Source: Spongospora subterranea (taxonomy: Eukaryota; Endomyxa; Phytomyxea; Plasmodiophorida; Plasmodiophoridae). From it: 29,280 nt of DNA. The DNA lies in assembly GCA_900404475.1 (NCBI GenBank), contig OUQQ01000213.1:1-29280 (forward strand), given 5' to 3'. The position numbers were made by a program, and so were the translations under genes. This document shows positions 1 to 10,818 of this stretch, in pieces; position 1 is the first letter of the stretch; the number at the start of each line of letters is the position of its first letter. The notes beneath the pieces are model-generated. The model saw nothing but the letters and a program-made list of their open reading frames with translations. It made no database searches and was not told where the DNA came from.

Positions 1-1428
1 GTAGGCAACTCACGCTCAATTGATGTCGATTGATTTGGTTGTTGAGTCAAATAAATGGTTGGAATCGGGTGTTGGAAGTCGGTTAACATCAGATAAGGTG
101 GCAGTGGTCGGATGGCAATAGAATAGAGAACACCGACCCGCCTTCGCGTTGAAATCGTGTACCTGGATAAGCGTAAAATGTTTGACACAAACCCAATTTC
201 TGAATAAAATGGGAAAAGGCCTCACGATAAATCGACTTGTTGACATGGGATTGACCCAATTTGTCGGAATAATCATAATGGGTTATGAAATACGGATTGT
301 CAGGTTGCGAAAACTTGGATTGGACATGCGCCAGGTTTATTTATTGTAAACCGCTGGGTAATAGCTACAGGTATCCAGACAACAATCACAATAGAAGCGA
401 AGTTCTAGAATTGACTGTTAGGACAAGAATCCGATCTGAGATAAAGCTCAGATTGGATCATCAATAAACATCAGGTCACGAGGATGGATCATGGCCGGCG
501 GCCTGATTTGGCACCTTCACCCGGATGCATTTTGCAAAACTCAGTGCGTCTGGGGCAACTGGCGATATCGCGGGGACTGGGGACCCCTTGAGTCAAAACA
601 AAGAAGAGCAACCCGTGTTGAAAGAAATATAAACAGTTAGCTTGTCATCGCGATGATTGGGGAGAAGCGCATTGGCGTGCCCGTCGAGGATATGGTGTCC
701 TTCAAATTTCCTATTGCCTTACCCGAGGTCCATGAATATCGTTTACACCATTGCTGGAGACAACTTAATTGCAGAAAGCAGAAATGACACTACCCGAGTT
801 GCGGATTATCGACTCGGTGCTGCCAGTCTGATCGATCTTTCTGCCACGGTGTTGTGTGCGCCAGTGACAGACAGTGAGTGACCCACATGCGCATAATCGC
901 GGTTCTTTCATGCGAATAAGGGATAGGACCCGAAGTTTCAGCACCCATGTGATGTTCTGCGCTTGAAATCGACGCTGCTTCTATGCTCTTCACGACGGCG
1001 GGATTGGCTTAGTTGGTTCGATTTTCGTGCTCATACCGTTCAAGTTGAAGGTCGGAAGAGAATATTGTAAAATTACAATTCCGGTTTCCACCTGTGTATT
1101 AACCCGTTGATATGATTGGCAATTGCGGGGCATCTTGCGAGACATATAGTGTGTTCGCTGTTTTCAACAATTCGAGTGATCGCTCAAGATAATAGAGTTG
1201 CGTTAATAAATGCTTGAGATACAGAATGAAAGCAAAAGTGAAGAATCTCACCCGAAATTGTGTTTTGGGATCCTTTGAGGAGTAAGGCACAGCGCAATTA
1301 TGATAGGTAGTCACCTACCAACTGCACATGCAATCTATAAATTAGATGGCAATTTGTATGGATCAATTCACACATCGCCATCGTCGCCTGCAAACAGAAC
1401 AACATGTGGAAACGCTGACTTGAAAATG
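1..1428. other. No supportable gene; probable intergenic or 5' flank
   Basis: Only short open frames occur here on either strand. None has family-like motifs or neighbouring splice signals that join into a longer product. The one structured element I see is the hairpin near position 440, followed at once by an AATAAA at 463-468, which could mark the 3' end of a transcript that begins outside or early in the window. From about 1429 a plus-strand frame stays open to about 1638 and may hold upstream exon sequence of the RhoGAP gene. Confidence 0.5.
429..458. repeat. 12-bp stem, 6-nt loop hairpin
   Basis: Arms 429-440 and 447-458 pair over 12 bp with one G-U wobble and enclose the loop ATAAAG. 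An AATAAA hexamer lies 5 nt downstream. The geometry (12-bp stem, 6-nt A-rich loop) resembles the hairpin at 14369-14398, but the stem sequences differ. It does not match the histone mRNA stem-loop. Function is unknown; a 3'-end or transcript-structure role is possible. Confidence 0.6.
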
Positions 1429-1667
1429 ATGGCGTAATTCATCGAAACTGCATGAGAACGAGCTCATTTGTCTGCGTACAAGGTACAGTACTTGTCCGTG
1501 GAAGGCGACGACACTGAGGTGTCCGTTACAACCACATGTACAGTGGGCTGGTTCCCCCAACTTATACGACAGCGACGCGGGGCTGCTCCCTCTCGAAAAA
1601 GCGAAATTTGTTTCGGTTACCAGTGGTTTGTTTCGTGATCTTGTAGTACTGTCCTACAAATTCACAG

Positions 1668-4600
1668 CCCTGATATCATTCGGCCTATTAGGAAAGCCAT
1701 TGAAGTCCTCTTGTGGCGAGCACAAGCGACTTTGGCCACCGTCAAGAAAATAGTCTCGCGCGGCTGTATGTCAAACGAATGGAGGCAAAATGATCCGGAA
1801 ATGGCTAAATGCATGCTGAATTTCCTTTTGGACGAGCTGCAGCCTCAATTGTGGACCAAAAAAAAGGATGCGGTAACTGTGGCGTTTGCGCATTTAAAAC
1901 TCGAAACTCGTTTGTTGCCGTTTAGTCTTCGTCATCGGGGTTGACTATATTTCCAATTTGGAATTTTTTCTCTTTATCATTTTAAATTCGAAACTACACC
2001 TGTCTAAATCAGGTCGTGCTTAGATCGCAACTTTCACAAGTTACTATTTTCGATCATTCCCTGCTTATGATGATGACCATATTCGAACGATGTACATGGG
2101 TGATTCCACAAGGCGGGGTCTACTTCAAGCCTGTGGTCAAATATCGTGGAAATCGTTTCGCATCAAAACGTCAAGTATACGGTCTCTGGATCTTCTCGTC
2201 GATCTTCTTGATGATATAAAAAATCGGGAATCGTCTTCGTTCACCCGAGTATTTCTGTCGTTAGACGACGCCGCTTTCAAAGCGATGAAACTGGACAAGC
2301 TGGTGAATCTAAAGGAAACCAAAGCCAAAGCGACGGTAATTCTCAACTTGTTACAGTCAAACGGAAGGCAGATCCCTGTATCCGATGCTGATGATCCTGC
2401 TGATGCATTGGAAGCTCCAAGTCCCTCGCTGGCCCTTGGGTTAGCTGCACCGCGCCAACTACAAGGCCATCGTGATAGCGTTATGGTTGCTACTCCAAAA
2501 TCGGCTGCATATATCCCTGCTCCGCTTGCCAATCGTTCACAGTTTACTGCTTTGATGACGAAACTGGGAAATTTGCTATCGCGGCGACCAAACATATCCA
2601 CGTTGGTCGAGAAAGGCATCGTCCAAACTCCACAAGCGTTTGGAAGGCCGCTCGTTGAAGTGATCAGTAGATCCAACATTGATGGTGTTCCTAGCTTTTT
2701 GGTTCGGTGCTGTGATTATCTTCGCGAAAACGCTTTTGACAAAGTCGGCGTATTTCGTGTGTCTGGTGAACAAGCGGTCAGAATTTTCGTAATTGTATTT
2801 CAGTTTGCGACATTCTTAATGCCGTGTTTCTTCAACAGGAAGTTTTCCGGCTAAAACATATGATTGATTACTCAACTGAGCTGACGTTGGACAACAACAT
2901 ATCTCCGCATTCTGTAGCAGGAGTTGTTAAGTTGTGGATTCGTGAACTTCCCGAACCATTGTTGACTTTCAAATTGTATGATGCGATGGTCAAGGTATCT
3001 GTCCCCGGTTCTCAGCTTTATCATGCAATCATCAGAATTTTTAGAGCACACGATCTGAAAAGTGGGCAGATCTTGATTCTCTGGAAGCATCGCTGCCTAA
3101 ACCTAATCTAACGATTTTTCGATATTTATGTATGTTTCTCGCTGAAGTAAGCCAGAAGTCCGACGTCAACAAAATGACACCGTCAAATTTGGCAATCGTT
3201 TTCGCTCCGAATCTGATTAGGCCAGTTGTTGAAACATTCGAGGCCATTGCTCGAGACACTCCCGTGACAATCGCAACAATTCGGTTGGCAAGGGTTTGGT
3301 TGAGACTTTATTTCTTCTCATTTGGTCCAGATATTTCGTCGATAAAGCGTGCCAGGCTGTAAATGAAAGTGTGGGGAAAGCTGCGAGTGTTTCTGAGTCC
3401 ACTTCTTTGGAAGCCAGTTCAGCGCCGCTTCCTGAAAACTGGACGGTATATCTTGACGAGACTACCGGTGCACCATTCTTCTATAACACAGTGACGAATG
3501 AGAGTTGCTGGGACCGCCCATCAGGTCAAAACTCGCCATCCATTGACAACTCGACGCCAAGGTGTTGCATTTTTCACTGATACCATGTGTTCACATTACC
3601 GATCTTGTTTCAGCAAACACAGTCCGTCTACCAATAATGAGTCGAGTATCGTACCGGTTCCTGTTTTGGATTCTCTTCCTCTCGGATGTATATCGATTGA
3701 CGCACGTATAGCAACTTGATTGAAAGTTTTACTAGGGGAAGAATTTCAAGATGACAAAACTGGAGTTCCTTATTATTACAACAAAAATACGGATGAATGT
3801 TCTTGGGTTCATCCAAAAGCAGCTGCTGCAGGCGAATCTGCTCGCGATCCGTTTGAGAGCGTTCACTTCGACAACCTGGAGTTTGCTCATTTTGTTGCTG
3901 GGAAATGGGATAGCAACAGTGCAGGTGGTTGTTATCCTGAAGTGACATGGTTTAAGAATCCACAGGTTGTCTATTGCTCTGTTTGGGTGTTTATTTTTCG
4001 CTAACGACGTCATTTAGTGGCGTATCAATATGGTGGCGAATTGTCCCGCTACACTTCGTGTTAATTGTGCGTGTACAAGTTCTATGCCCATGGGCGTCCA
4101 TATCATCAACGTCTCCGCTACTGGAACAACTGATCTGTCCCGGGTTTTATCTGTTGCTGAAGATCAAATTTTATCGATCGGTCCTTTTCAAGAAAAAAAA
4201 GATGCATTACAGATCGGGATGTCTGAAATAAAGGTATCCCATGCGCTGCGGCAAATTGATCGATGTTCTTATCGAATTACAGATTAATGGTCCAATATCT
4301 GTCATGATTATTCCTGCTACTAACGTACCTGGCGTCGTCGACGAATTCCGTTTCTCTGTATCGTGTACCTCTCCAATCAGGTATTGCAATACATTTACTA
4401 AGTTTTATAGTGCTAACCATTTTCGTTTGCAGTATTTCAGAGATAATGGATACTAATGTTTGGCATAAAACAACAGCGGTATCTCAGTGGGAGAGTAATA
4501 CGGCAGGAGGATGCTATGTAATGGGTCTTCGGCTGTGGTATTATCGAGTCTGATTATCTACTTTCAGCCCAATTTTTCGACGTGGAGGAATAACAATCAG

Positions 4601-5412
4601 TTTACAATGCTTTTAGCCAATCCTACAGTCCCGTTTCATGCCCTAATACATTTAGAAAGGCTTAAGAAAGAACCAGATTGTGGTGCAATCGGGATTTACG
4701 TCTTACATAACAATGGTAAACTTGATATTTCTTGTACCAGCTTTTGTAACCTTTTGTTTCAGGACCTGCTAAAGAAAAGCTCGGTGTTTCAGACGGCGAA
4801 GTCTTAGCTCGCAGCGAGTTTGTTACGGCAAGCGATATCGTCGTTGAGTTAGCGCTCCCAGCAAATACTTGTTCAGCTGTAAATGACCCAATTTTTCGGA
4901 ACATAATGGTTGTTCCTTGCACATACGAACCGGAAGTTTTCGACAAATTCACTCTCACTGTGTTTTCTGATCAACCGATAAAGCTGCTGCCTGTCACCGA
5001 GCGATGGTTCTCCACACCCGCTATCGCTTCAGGATGGACACCACAAAATTCGGGGGGATGCAGGAATTACGAGACCTGGCAAAGCAACCCTAGTTTCGCG
5101 TTGACATCCAGTGAAGGTACAGGCCCAGAATCGTTCCCCGCAATGTGCATAATTTCTCAACCAAACCCTGAAAAAATCCTGCCCATCGGATTTTACGTGA
5201 CCGACGTTCATGGCAAGACCAGATGCAAAGGAACGTTCTCGCTGGCCCCAGAAGTGTTCGGTCAAATGGTCTTCAAACCTGAAGAGGCTCCCTATACGCT
5301 TATCGCCTGTACATTCAATCCGGGACTGACCGGTGATTTCAAAGCCCAAATCTTCTCCGAAAGGCGTTGCCTTTTCCAGGAAACATCTCAGGTGCCAATA
5401 GCGAATCGGTGA
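1668..5412 (+). CDS. RhoGAP protein with two WW domains and three calpain domain-III-like modules (5' end unresolved)
   Basis: About 1,020 residues are resolved. Exons read 1668-1872, 2024-2776, 2839-2994, 3045-3293, 3356-3561, 3614-3687, 3736-3965, 4018-4233, 4283-4380, 4433-4517, 4568-4715 and 4763-5412; all junctions keep phase. The N-terminal ~270 residues are unrecognised. RhoGAP (about 275-450) has the arginine-finger stretch GVFRVSGEQ and NLAIVFAPNLIRP, so it should stimulate GTP hydrolysis by Rho-family GTPases. Two WW domains follow (about 479-509 and 545-575): one starts LPENW, and the second is completed by a codon split across the 3688-3735 intron that restores its first Trp. The C-terminal ~430 residues hold three calpain domain-III/C2-like repeats, each with a W...GGC signature (SNSAGGC, SNTAGGC, QNSGGC). 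No Cys protease domain is present. AATAAA lies at 5417-5422. The first exon and start codon are not settled; a frame open from 1429 and a 38-nt intron could extend it upstream. Alternative: two adjacent genes split near 3294-3355. Confidence 0.72.
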
Positions 5413-5416
5413 ATGG

Positions 5417-5446
5417 AATAAACTATTAGTTTTCGTAGGATTTATT
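5417..5446. terminator. Interleaved poly(A) signals of two convergent genes
   Basis: AATAAA on the plus strand is at 5417-5422, just after the RhoGAP-gene stop codon (5410-5412). AATAAA on the minus strand is at 5441-5446 (read as TTTATT), 24 nt past the deacetylase stop (5471-5473). Each cleavage site should fall in the other gene's 3' end, so the mature transcripts probably overlap in antisense. Confidence 0.65.
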
Positions 5447-5470
5447 ATTATCATCATCTCTATCATTATC

Positions 5471-8055
5471 TTACGCTCTAAAAACACTCTTGGCCTGTTT
5501 GGGGTCGAACCTGAATGTGCATGGCGATACCGTACAGAAACCCGCCGAGATCTGTTGCCCGGGCTTGACATTCCGCTCGCTAACAGTCCCTTCCAGAATG
5601 AACGCGTTGCCCTCATATCTGGCCGTTCCACCCCAGGAATTCCCGATCGGACACGCCGACGACACCTCGATCCGGACCTGCCATCCTCGCGACACAACCG
5701 TCCCTGTGTTCCTGATCTTGATGTCGCCACATCCCCCTGTCAACGTCGCTGAAATCTCCCCTTCCCACGTCGTTTCCGCTGCATATTCGCGCGCCTGCCA
5801 ACACAACCAGCTGCCAACTCAGCCACACCCGTTGACGATTTCACGACGATGTCTCATTACCGTTCCCTGGGTGGTCGGGTAATATTTGGGACACGGTTTG
5901 CACGTCGTGACCGTCCCTTCGACGAACGCGCATCGGTTCGGGACGCAGTTGGTTGCCGGTGGGGTCGGGCAGCGCAGATACGGCAACCGGACCGCCTCGT
6001 CGATCGGCTTCGGGTCCTGGATCCACCGGATCAGCTGCTTCGGTGTGCCGAATACGACGCCACGATGTTGGGCCGCATACGCATAGAGGCGCTGCATTAT
6101 CGCCACCCGATTGGGCGTCAGCCACTGAGAGGGGAAATGACGTCAGGCGCCCGGCGGGCAAGAACCGTGTTGGGGTTTACCGTCCCGTGCAGCCAGATGT
6201 TAAAAGGGGCTCGGTTGCCCTTGTAGCGGCTGTCGAAATTGTCGCGGAACAACGTGAACAGTTCTTCCCCGTCCAATGGCTGTCGGTGGGAGAGAGCGTC
6301 AACACACGATCGCAGACGATGAGCGCGATCGTGAAATTACCGGGTCCATTTCGGAGGCGAATTGGGAATCGGGATGGGACAGGTCGACGTTGACTGTCAT
6401 CGGCACCTCCCAAAGCCCACTGAATTCGATTCGGGTCGGCAAACCGGGAACTGAAATTACGGGGCGAAAGCGAGCGCTTACGGGAATGTGAGTTTGGGGC
6501 AGGACGGCATCATGCACTGTTGCTTGAGGCCGAAATCCAGAGTGTAGGGCCATAGCCACTGGCCAACGCCCGTCTGACGGTCAACGCTACTCATGCCGGA
6601 ATCGTGGCGCTCCACGACCGACGAATCGTACAGGGCGCGGTCCCTGTACAGGGCCGAGAACATGTTGTCGGAGTAGATGAGCCAGGGCGCGCGGTTGCCG
6701 ACGATGTCGTCGCGCGTGGCGCCGGTCAGGAGCTCCGAGTAGTTGCGATTGGACGAGATCTGGTCGTACCATTCCTGATAGGTAAATGGGGTCGGGTTCA
6801 GATGATCCACTGTGTGTCCCGCCAATTCACTGTATTCGAAAGCATTTGGTCAGATTGGCCCGCTTGGCTCAGGTGGCCAGATGAAGAAAACAATCAACAG
6901 AAACGAAACATTGAACAGATCAAGGGCTGGGGAGGTGGGATGAGACGTCGTACCTGCCACGAGCTAAGGTCTTGTCGATCAGTTCATAATTAGTGTTGTC
7001 GTTCGTCAAAAACCAGGTCCTACCCAGCTCGTCAGACGCCCATCGTAAAGAGACACAAAAACGAGAGAGCAAATTTAAAAAACAACGCAAATACGACTGA
7101 ATATCACACAACCAATACGACGAAATCGACAACAATTCACGATTCGCGCTTTCCACATGCAGATCTGTCGATTAGCCGGATCGAAACAGACAAAAATGGG
7201 ATAAACAACATCGAATGGGTCGTACAATCTTGGCCAACAGCCGGTCGCATCTCTGGCCTCGGTCTCGTAGATGAGCTTCTTGGCCAGATTCTCCCACATC
7301 TGCTCGTACAGGGCGTCGTCGAACGTGACGATCACGAACTGGGGTGTCTGGTCGGGCCGGAGACCGCCGGGAATATCGGTGCCGGCGCAGCGACAGAGCG
7401 GCGGGCGGCAGTTGGCTGGCGAGCACTTCCCGACCGAGCTGGCCAGCGGCAGATTATCCGGGTTGGCCACCGGCGCCGTCGAGATTCCTTTCCACGCGTC
7501 CACGACGTTGTCGCCCGACATCCCCGGCGGCGCTGCGTTGCCCGTTCCGGGGCCGGGCGTCCCTGCGTTCGTCGTTGCCGCGCCTCCTGAGCATTTGGGG
7601 CGTCCAACGCGGCACTCGAGTTTCCCTGCGAATTCGAAACCGGAAAATTCGGGGTGTCGCGCGAGCGGGTTCGTGAGCTCGTTTTGGAATTTCGATAAAA
7701 AACTGGTTCCTTTCAGTGTGATCGTGACCATGGCGATACCATCCGAGGAGACAGCGCCGCTGGAGGCGATATCGATTGGGTATTCCCCGGTCAGGTCTTC
7801 GACCACGGCGCCGACGTTCTTGGGAACGCCCTCGAAGAACAGGGTGGTCGTGGTGAACTTGGACGCTGGGCGGGTGAGGAAGTAGACGAGGAGGACGACG
7901 AGCAGCGTGGCGGTGATGGAGATCGCCGCGAATATGAACAGGCGCTGGCGCGATCGCGGTGCAGATTGGGCGGCGGGCGACTTCATCGGGGATGGAGGGA
8001 TCTGGATCGGAACATGCTCCGGTTGAGGGTCGATCGGCATCGCTTCTTGCGCCAT
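5471..8055 (-). CDS. Type II membrane polysaccharide (chitin-type) deacetylase with C-terminal CBM2-like module
   Basis: Seven exons (8055-7226, 7019-6954, 6829-6482, 6419-6341, 6279-6181, 6124-5861, 5794-5471) give 669 residues with every phase consistent. A proline-rich cytosolic tail precedes one membrane span at about 40-60, with the rest outside or lumenal. After a Gly/Pro-rich linker comes the NodB/carbohydrate-esterase-4 domain: TFDD at 244-247, HTVDH at 304-308, then NRAPWL and DSS, matching the catalytic Asp, metal-binding His pair, Arg-Pro motif and Asp motif of the family. The expected reaction is metal-dependent removal of N-acetyl groups from chitin-like polymers. A Cys-rich stretch precedes the last ~107 residues, which look like a CBM2-type cellulose/chitin-binding fold: NTG, a spaced GW, and PGQQISAGFC. 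The in-frame Met at 8055 is chosen because upstream codons are low-complexity. Substrate is inferred, not shown. Confidence 0.82.
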
Positions 8056-8583
8056 ATCGTTGGTGAGTTGTGTTTTGCGAATGAGGGTGTGCGTGTGTGT
8101 TGTGTGTGCATGAGTGGGTGAAGCAGAACCCGCCCCGGCCCGGGCCCCACGACGATCACCGAAACGACGAAAATATCTGGGAAGGGCGATTCTATTCACA
8201 CACGGTTGGGACGGAATTGCGGAGATGGGCTGGGAAGGACGGGAAGAAGAACGACATAACGGGGGACAAGAACACATACACAGAGAGAGAGGGATCCCTC
8301 ACCCGACTCGCGCGCCAACAAGGTGGCGACAAACGACTTGCAGGGGAGAGGACAGTGGTTACATCAGGTCAGGTGCCGATTCATCGAACGTTTCAACACC
8401 ATTGTATTTCTTGATCGAAATGACCAGCCCCGCTGAGGGCACAGATTACCAAACGTTTGGGAACATGTGAACAGGAAATGGTGGGCGAAAGCCATCGCAG
8501 AGATGACATGAAATACAGCACAACTAAACATACAGACAAGGAAGGTGGATTGACTGCAGAAAGGGGGTCTGAACAAGCAGTGT

Positions 8584-8591
8584 TATATATA
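8584..8591 (-). promoter_or_regulatory. TATA-like element upstream of the deacetylase
   Basis: TATATATA, extended on the minus strand as TATATATAAC. It lies about 530 nt upstream of the deacetylase ATG, which would need a long 5' UTR or a 5'-UTR intron. Identification rests on sequence alone. Confidence 0.3.
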
Positions 8592-8890
8592 GGTCATGGG
8601 ACCTTCACTGCAATGAAATATGACACGATCTGACAAACAGAGCAGCCGAGAAGGTTCGACGCCGATCGTGAATAGTTGCTGGACGGCGATGATGGAAAAC
8701 CAGATTGACCCAAGGGCGAAACCCTCGACAGCAGTTGCCTGGAGTGGATCTCGGGCGGAAAAATTGGAGCCACAGCGCTTTCAGCGACAGAACCGCAAAC
8801 CCAAGCGAGGAGCCGTCTCCTCATTGCCCATCGCCGTCCAAGGGAAAACTGAAAAAAACGCGCGTCGAGGTTCGTGGAATTGTGGGACGG

Positions 8891-8900
8891 TATATATAAG
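8891..8900 (+). promoter_or_regulatory. TATA-box-like TATATATAAG on the plus strand
   Basis: A good TATA consensus in a local A/T-rich patch, pointing rightwards. No convincing protein-coding gene follows. A perfect 10-bp inverted repeat begins 25 nt downstream, about where a TATA-driven transcript would start. Confidence 0.35.
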
Positions 8901-8924
8901 AGAATACTTTCTTTTTAAACATAT

Positions 8925-8946
8925 TTTAGCTGTTTTAACAGCTAAA
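8925..8946. repeat. Perfect 10-bp inverted repeat
   Basis: Arms TTTAGCTGTT (8925-8934) and AACAGCTAAA (8937-8946) are exact reverse complements with a 2-nt spacer. The tight loop suits a DNA-binding dimer site or cruciform better than a stable RNA hairpin. Function unknown. Confidence 0.7.
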
Positions 8947-9272
8947 TTGAGCAAATTAAAGCCTAACGCGCGCGAGTTTTTAGACCTGGAAAGAGATGAT
9001 GACGAACGACGAGATTTGAGGGTCATTGCCAGATGGCGATACAGCAAACGACACGGCTGTGGTGTTCTAGCGCTATTGCTCCCAATACGATATCGGATTG
9101 TTTTTATTATGGATAAACTCAGAAGGGGATTCGAGTCAGGTGAGCGATAAGGTCGACATGGGGTTGTCGATTGACGTAGAAATGGTCGAGAACGGGAGTC
9201 CATTGGTTTGGTCGCCTATGGGATTCGGGCTCGGCACCGATCCGGACAAACGAAAAAATAACGGCGGGTGGA

Positions 9273-10402
9273 TCATTTGTGGCGATTCTGCTGCTGGGCG
9301 AGGAGATATCGCACGATCGGGAGTAGGGCGACGTAGAGGACCCCACCAACCAATGGCACCGTCACCAACCATGCCAGAGCCGCAATCAGAAACCCTGCGG
9401 GCCCATTTTTACGACGATCAGCGAACGATGCTCAGACAACGACGGGAGAATGCGATGCGAAATCGAGTAAAACAATGTCGAACGCGAAAATACATTCTTT
9501 ACGAAAACGAGTAAAGTAAAACGGGTGTTCTGTGATGAGATCAATATTACCGAATCCGAATTCAGTCATTGTTCCTATGAGGCTAACGGAGATGCTTTCC
9601 CGAACCATCTCGGGAGTCAACGCCAGAGGGACCGTCGTTCCGATCATGTATTCGCCCAGACGAAGATACGGGACCTGAGACAGCACCGATCACAAAACAG
9701 ACGCGACGTCTGGGAAACGGATCGGAACGACAAAATCGGCGAGGAAATAGAACGACGCGTGAAAAAACCGGGAACGAGTTTTGCGGGGCGATTCCGGCTG
9801 GCGATGTGGACGTACCAATAGCGCCATCTCGATCGGGGTCGTGATCGCGTTCACGAGTTGCATGGCCGCCATGTTTAACGAACGGAATAGGACACCGACC
9901 ACCCCAACGATCACGAACGTCAACCTGAATTACCAGAGCCAGTTTATACATTTCTCCGGGGAGCTGGAACGGAGATTAAACCCACGAACGATAATCACAA
10001 CATGGGCAATAAAACTGTCGGACACACAAATGAAACGGAGTCGGAACAATTTGTTTTCAGGTCTGATGGGGCACATCTCGGTATGTGTGGGTGTTTTGCT
10101 GAAATGGCGCCATACCCAACCAATGGGCATATACCGATAGTCAGACCGACCGCTATACTGGCCGTCAATCGCTCGGCCGTGATCTCCTGCATCATCACCT
10201 TGACGACGGCGCCCTTGGCCGACTGCCATCGGGACCAGGCCCAGGTTCGCGCGCGGTCCAGGGCGCCCTCGCTCTCCGCCTTCGCGACGGCCATCTCGAC
10301 GTCGCCGTCCCGTCCCGCCGGCGTCCCAGTGCCGACGGCGCAACGATGGCCCAGGGGGGACGGTGACGGCGTTACCACCGTAGCGCCATGGACGAGTCGC
10401 AT
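9273..10402 (-). CDS. DUF2062-family integral membrane protein
   Basis: Four exons (10402-10116, 9924-9816, 9674-9551, 9394-9273) give 213 residues in consistent phase; introns are 191, 141 and 156 nt. After a soluble, Ala/Arg-rich N-terminus come hydrophobic segments with the DUF2062 pattern: ERLTASIAVGLTIGICPLVG, a loop rich in Asn/Thr (NAITTPIE), GEYMIG, and two C-terminal spans ending LLPIVRYLLAQQQNRHK. The family is best known from bacteria as small membrane proteins of unknown function. The gene is spliced, so it is a real host gene rather than contamination. The location is a cell or organelle membrane, not resolvable here. The assignment rests on motif pattern and topology recalled from the family. 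Confidence 0.68.
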
Positions 10403-10464
10403 GGTTGTCTGGCACGGCTGTGTGTGGGTCTCATCACAGGTTCAGTCGACACGTGTTCGATAGT

Positions 10465-10474
10465 ATGGCGCCAT
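10465..10474. promoter_or_regulatory. Palindrome ATGGCGCCAT in the DUF2062 promoter
   Basis: A perfect 10-bp palindrome 63 nt upstream of the DUF2062 ATG. An identical copy lies at 10104-10113, starting 2 nt inside the first intron, and a shorter relative (GGCGCCAT) at 10541-10548. The core resembles E2F- or YY1-type sites of animals, but the factor is not known here. Confidence 0.35.
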
Positions 10475-10818
10475 GTCGCCTGGCGCTAGGCACGACCGGT
10501 CTGGGCCGCTCCAGAGGATGGTGATTGGCGTCTTGGCGACGGCGCCATAGGCCAGTATGGCATAAAGGGGGACAGAACCGTGCACACTGGTGATCGTGTG
10601 AAAATTGGGGATCATTAAAATAAACGGGATCGGAAATATTGATTTTGCGCCAGGCCGAATGTGACGAAAGGCGAATCGGGTACATTCAGCTGGCGAACAG
10701 AACGGAATGAGAGAGAGAGAGGGTGAAGCCGAGTTGGGCCCATGTTATTAGTGTATTTGGATTCCGCTGCCCTGATGATGAATGATGAGCAGTGCGCCAG
10801 ATGGAACTGACCCGCAAT

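Larger units (their letters stand above)
8056..9272. other. Upstream region of the deacetylase gene; no supported coding sequence
   Basis: A GT-rich tract (about 8085-8112) and a GA-rich tract (about 8281-8293) lie close to the deacetylase start. Open frames exist on both strands between 8594 and 9203, but neither shows recognisable motifs. The region also holds two TATA-like sequences and a short perfect inverted repeat, listed separately. It probably contains the deacetylase promoter and the 3' flank of the DUF2062 gene. Confidence 0.5.

Noticed and set aside
2137..2679. 180-codon minus-strand frame
   Set aside because: It lies antisense to an exon of the RhoGAP gene, has no recognisable motif, and the plus strand has the conserved domain.
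5029..5730. 233-codon minus-strand frame
   Set aside because: It spans the end of the plus-strand calpain-DIII exon and a different frame of the deacetylase last exon; both of those are supported by domain motifs.
8281..8293. GA-repeat tract
   Set aside because: An ordinary microsatellite-like tract; a similar one occurs at about 10709-10722.
8620..9203. Long open frames on both strands (176 and 140 codons)
   Set aside because: They overlap, contain no recognisable domain, and have Arg/Ser-rich composition typical of chance frames in this base composition.
9098..9514. Plus-strand frame with a bZIP-like basic stretch
   Set aside because: It is antisense to the last exon of the DUF2062 gene, and no leucine zipper follows.
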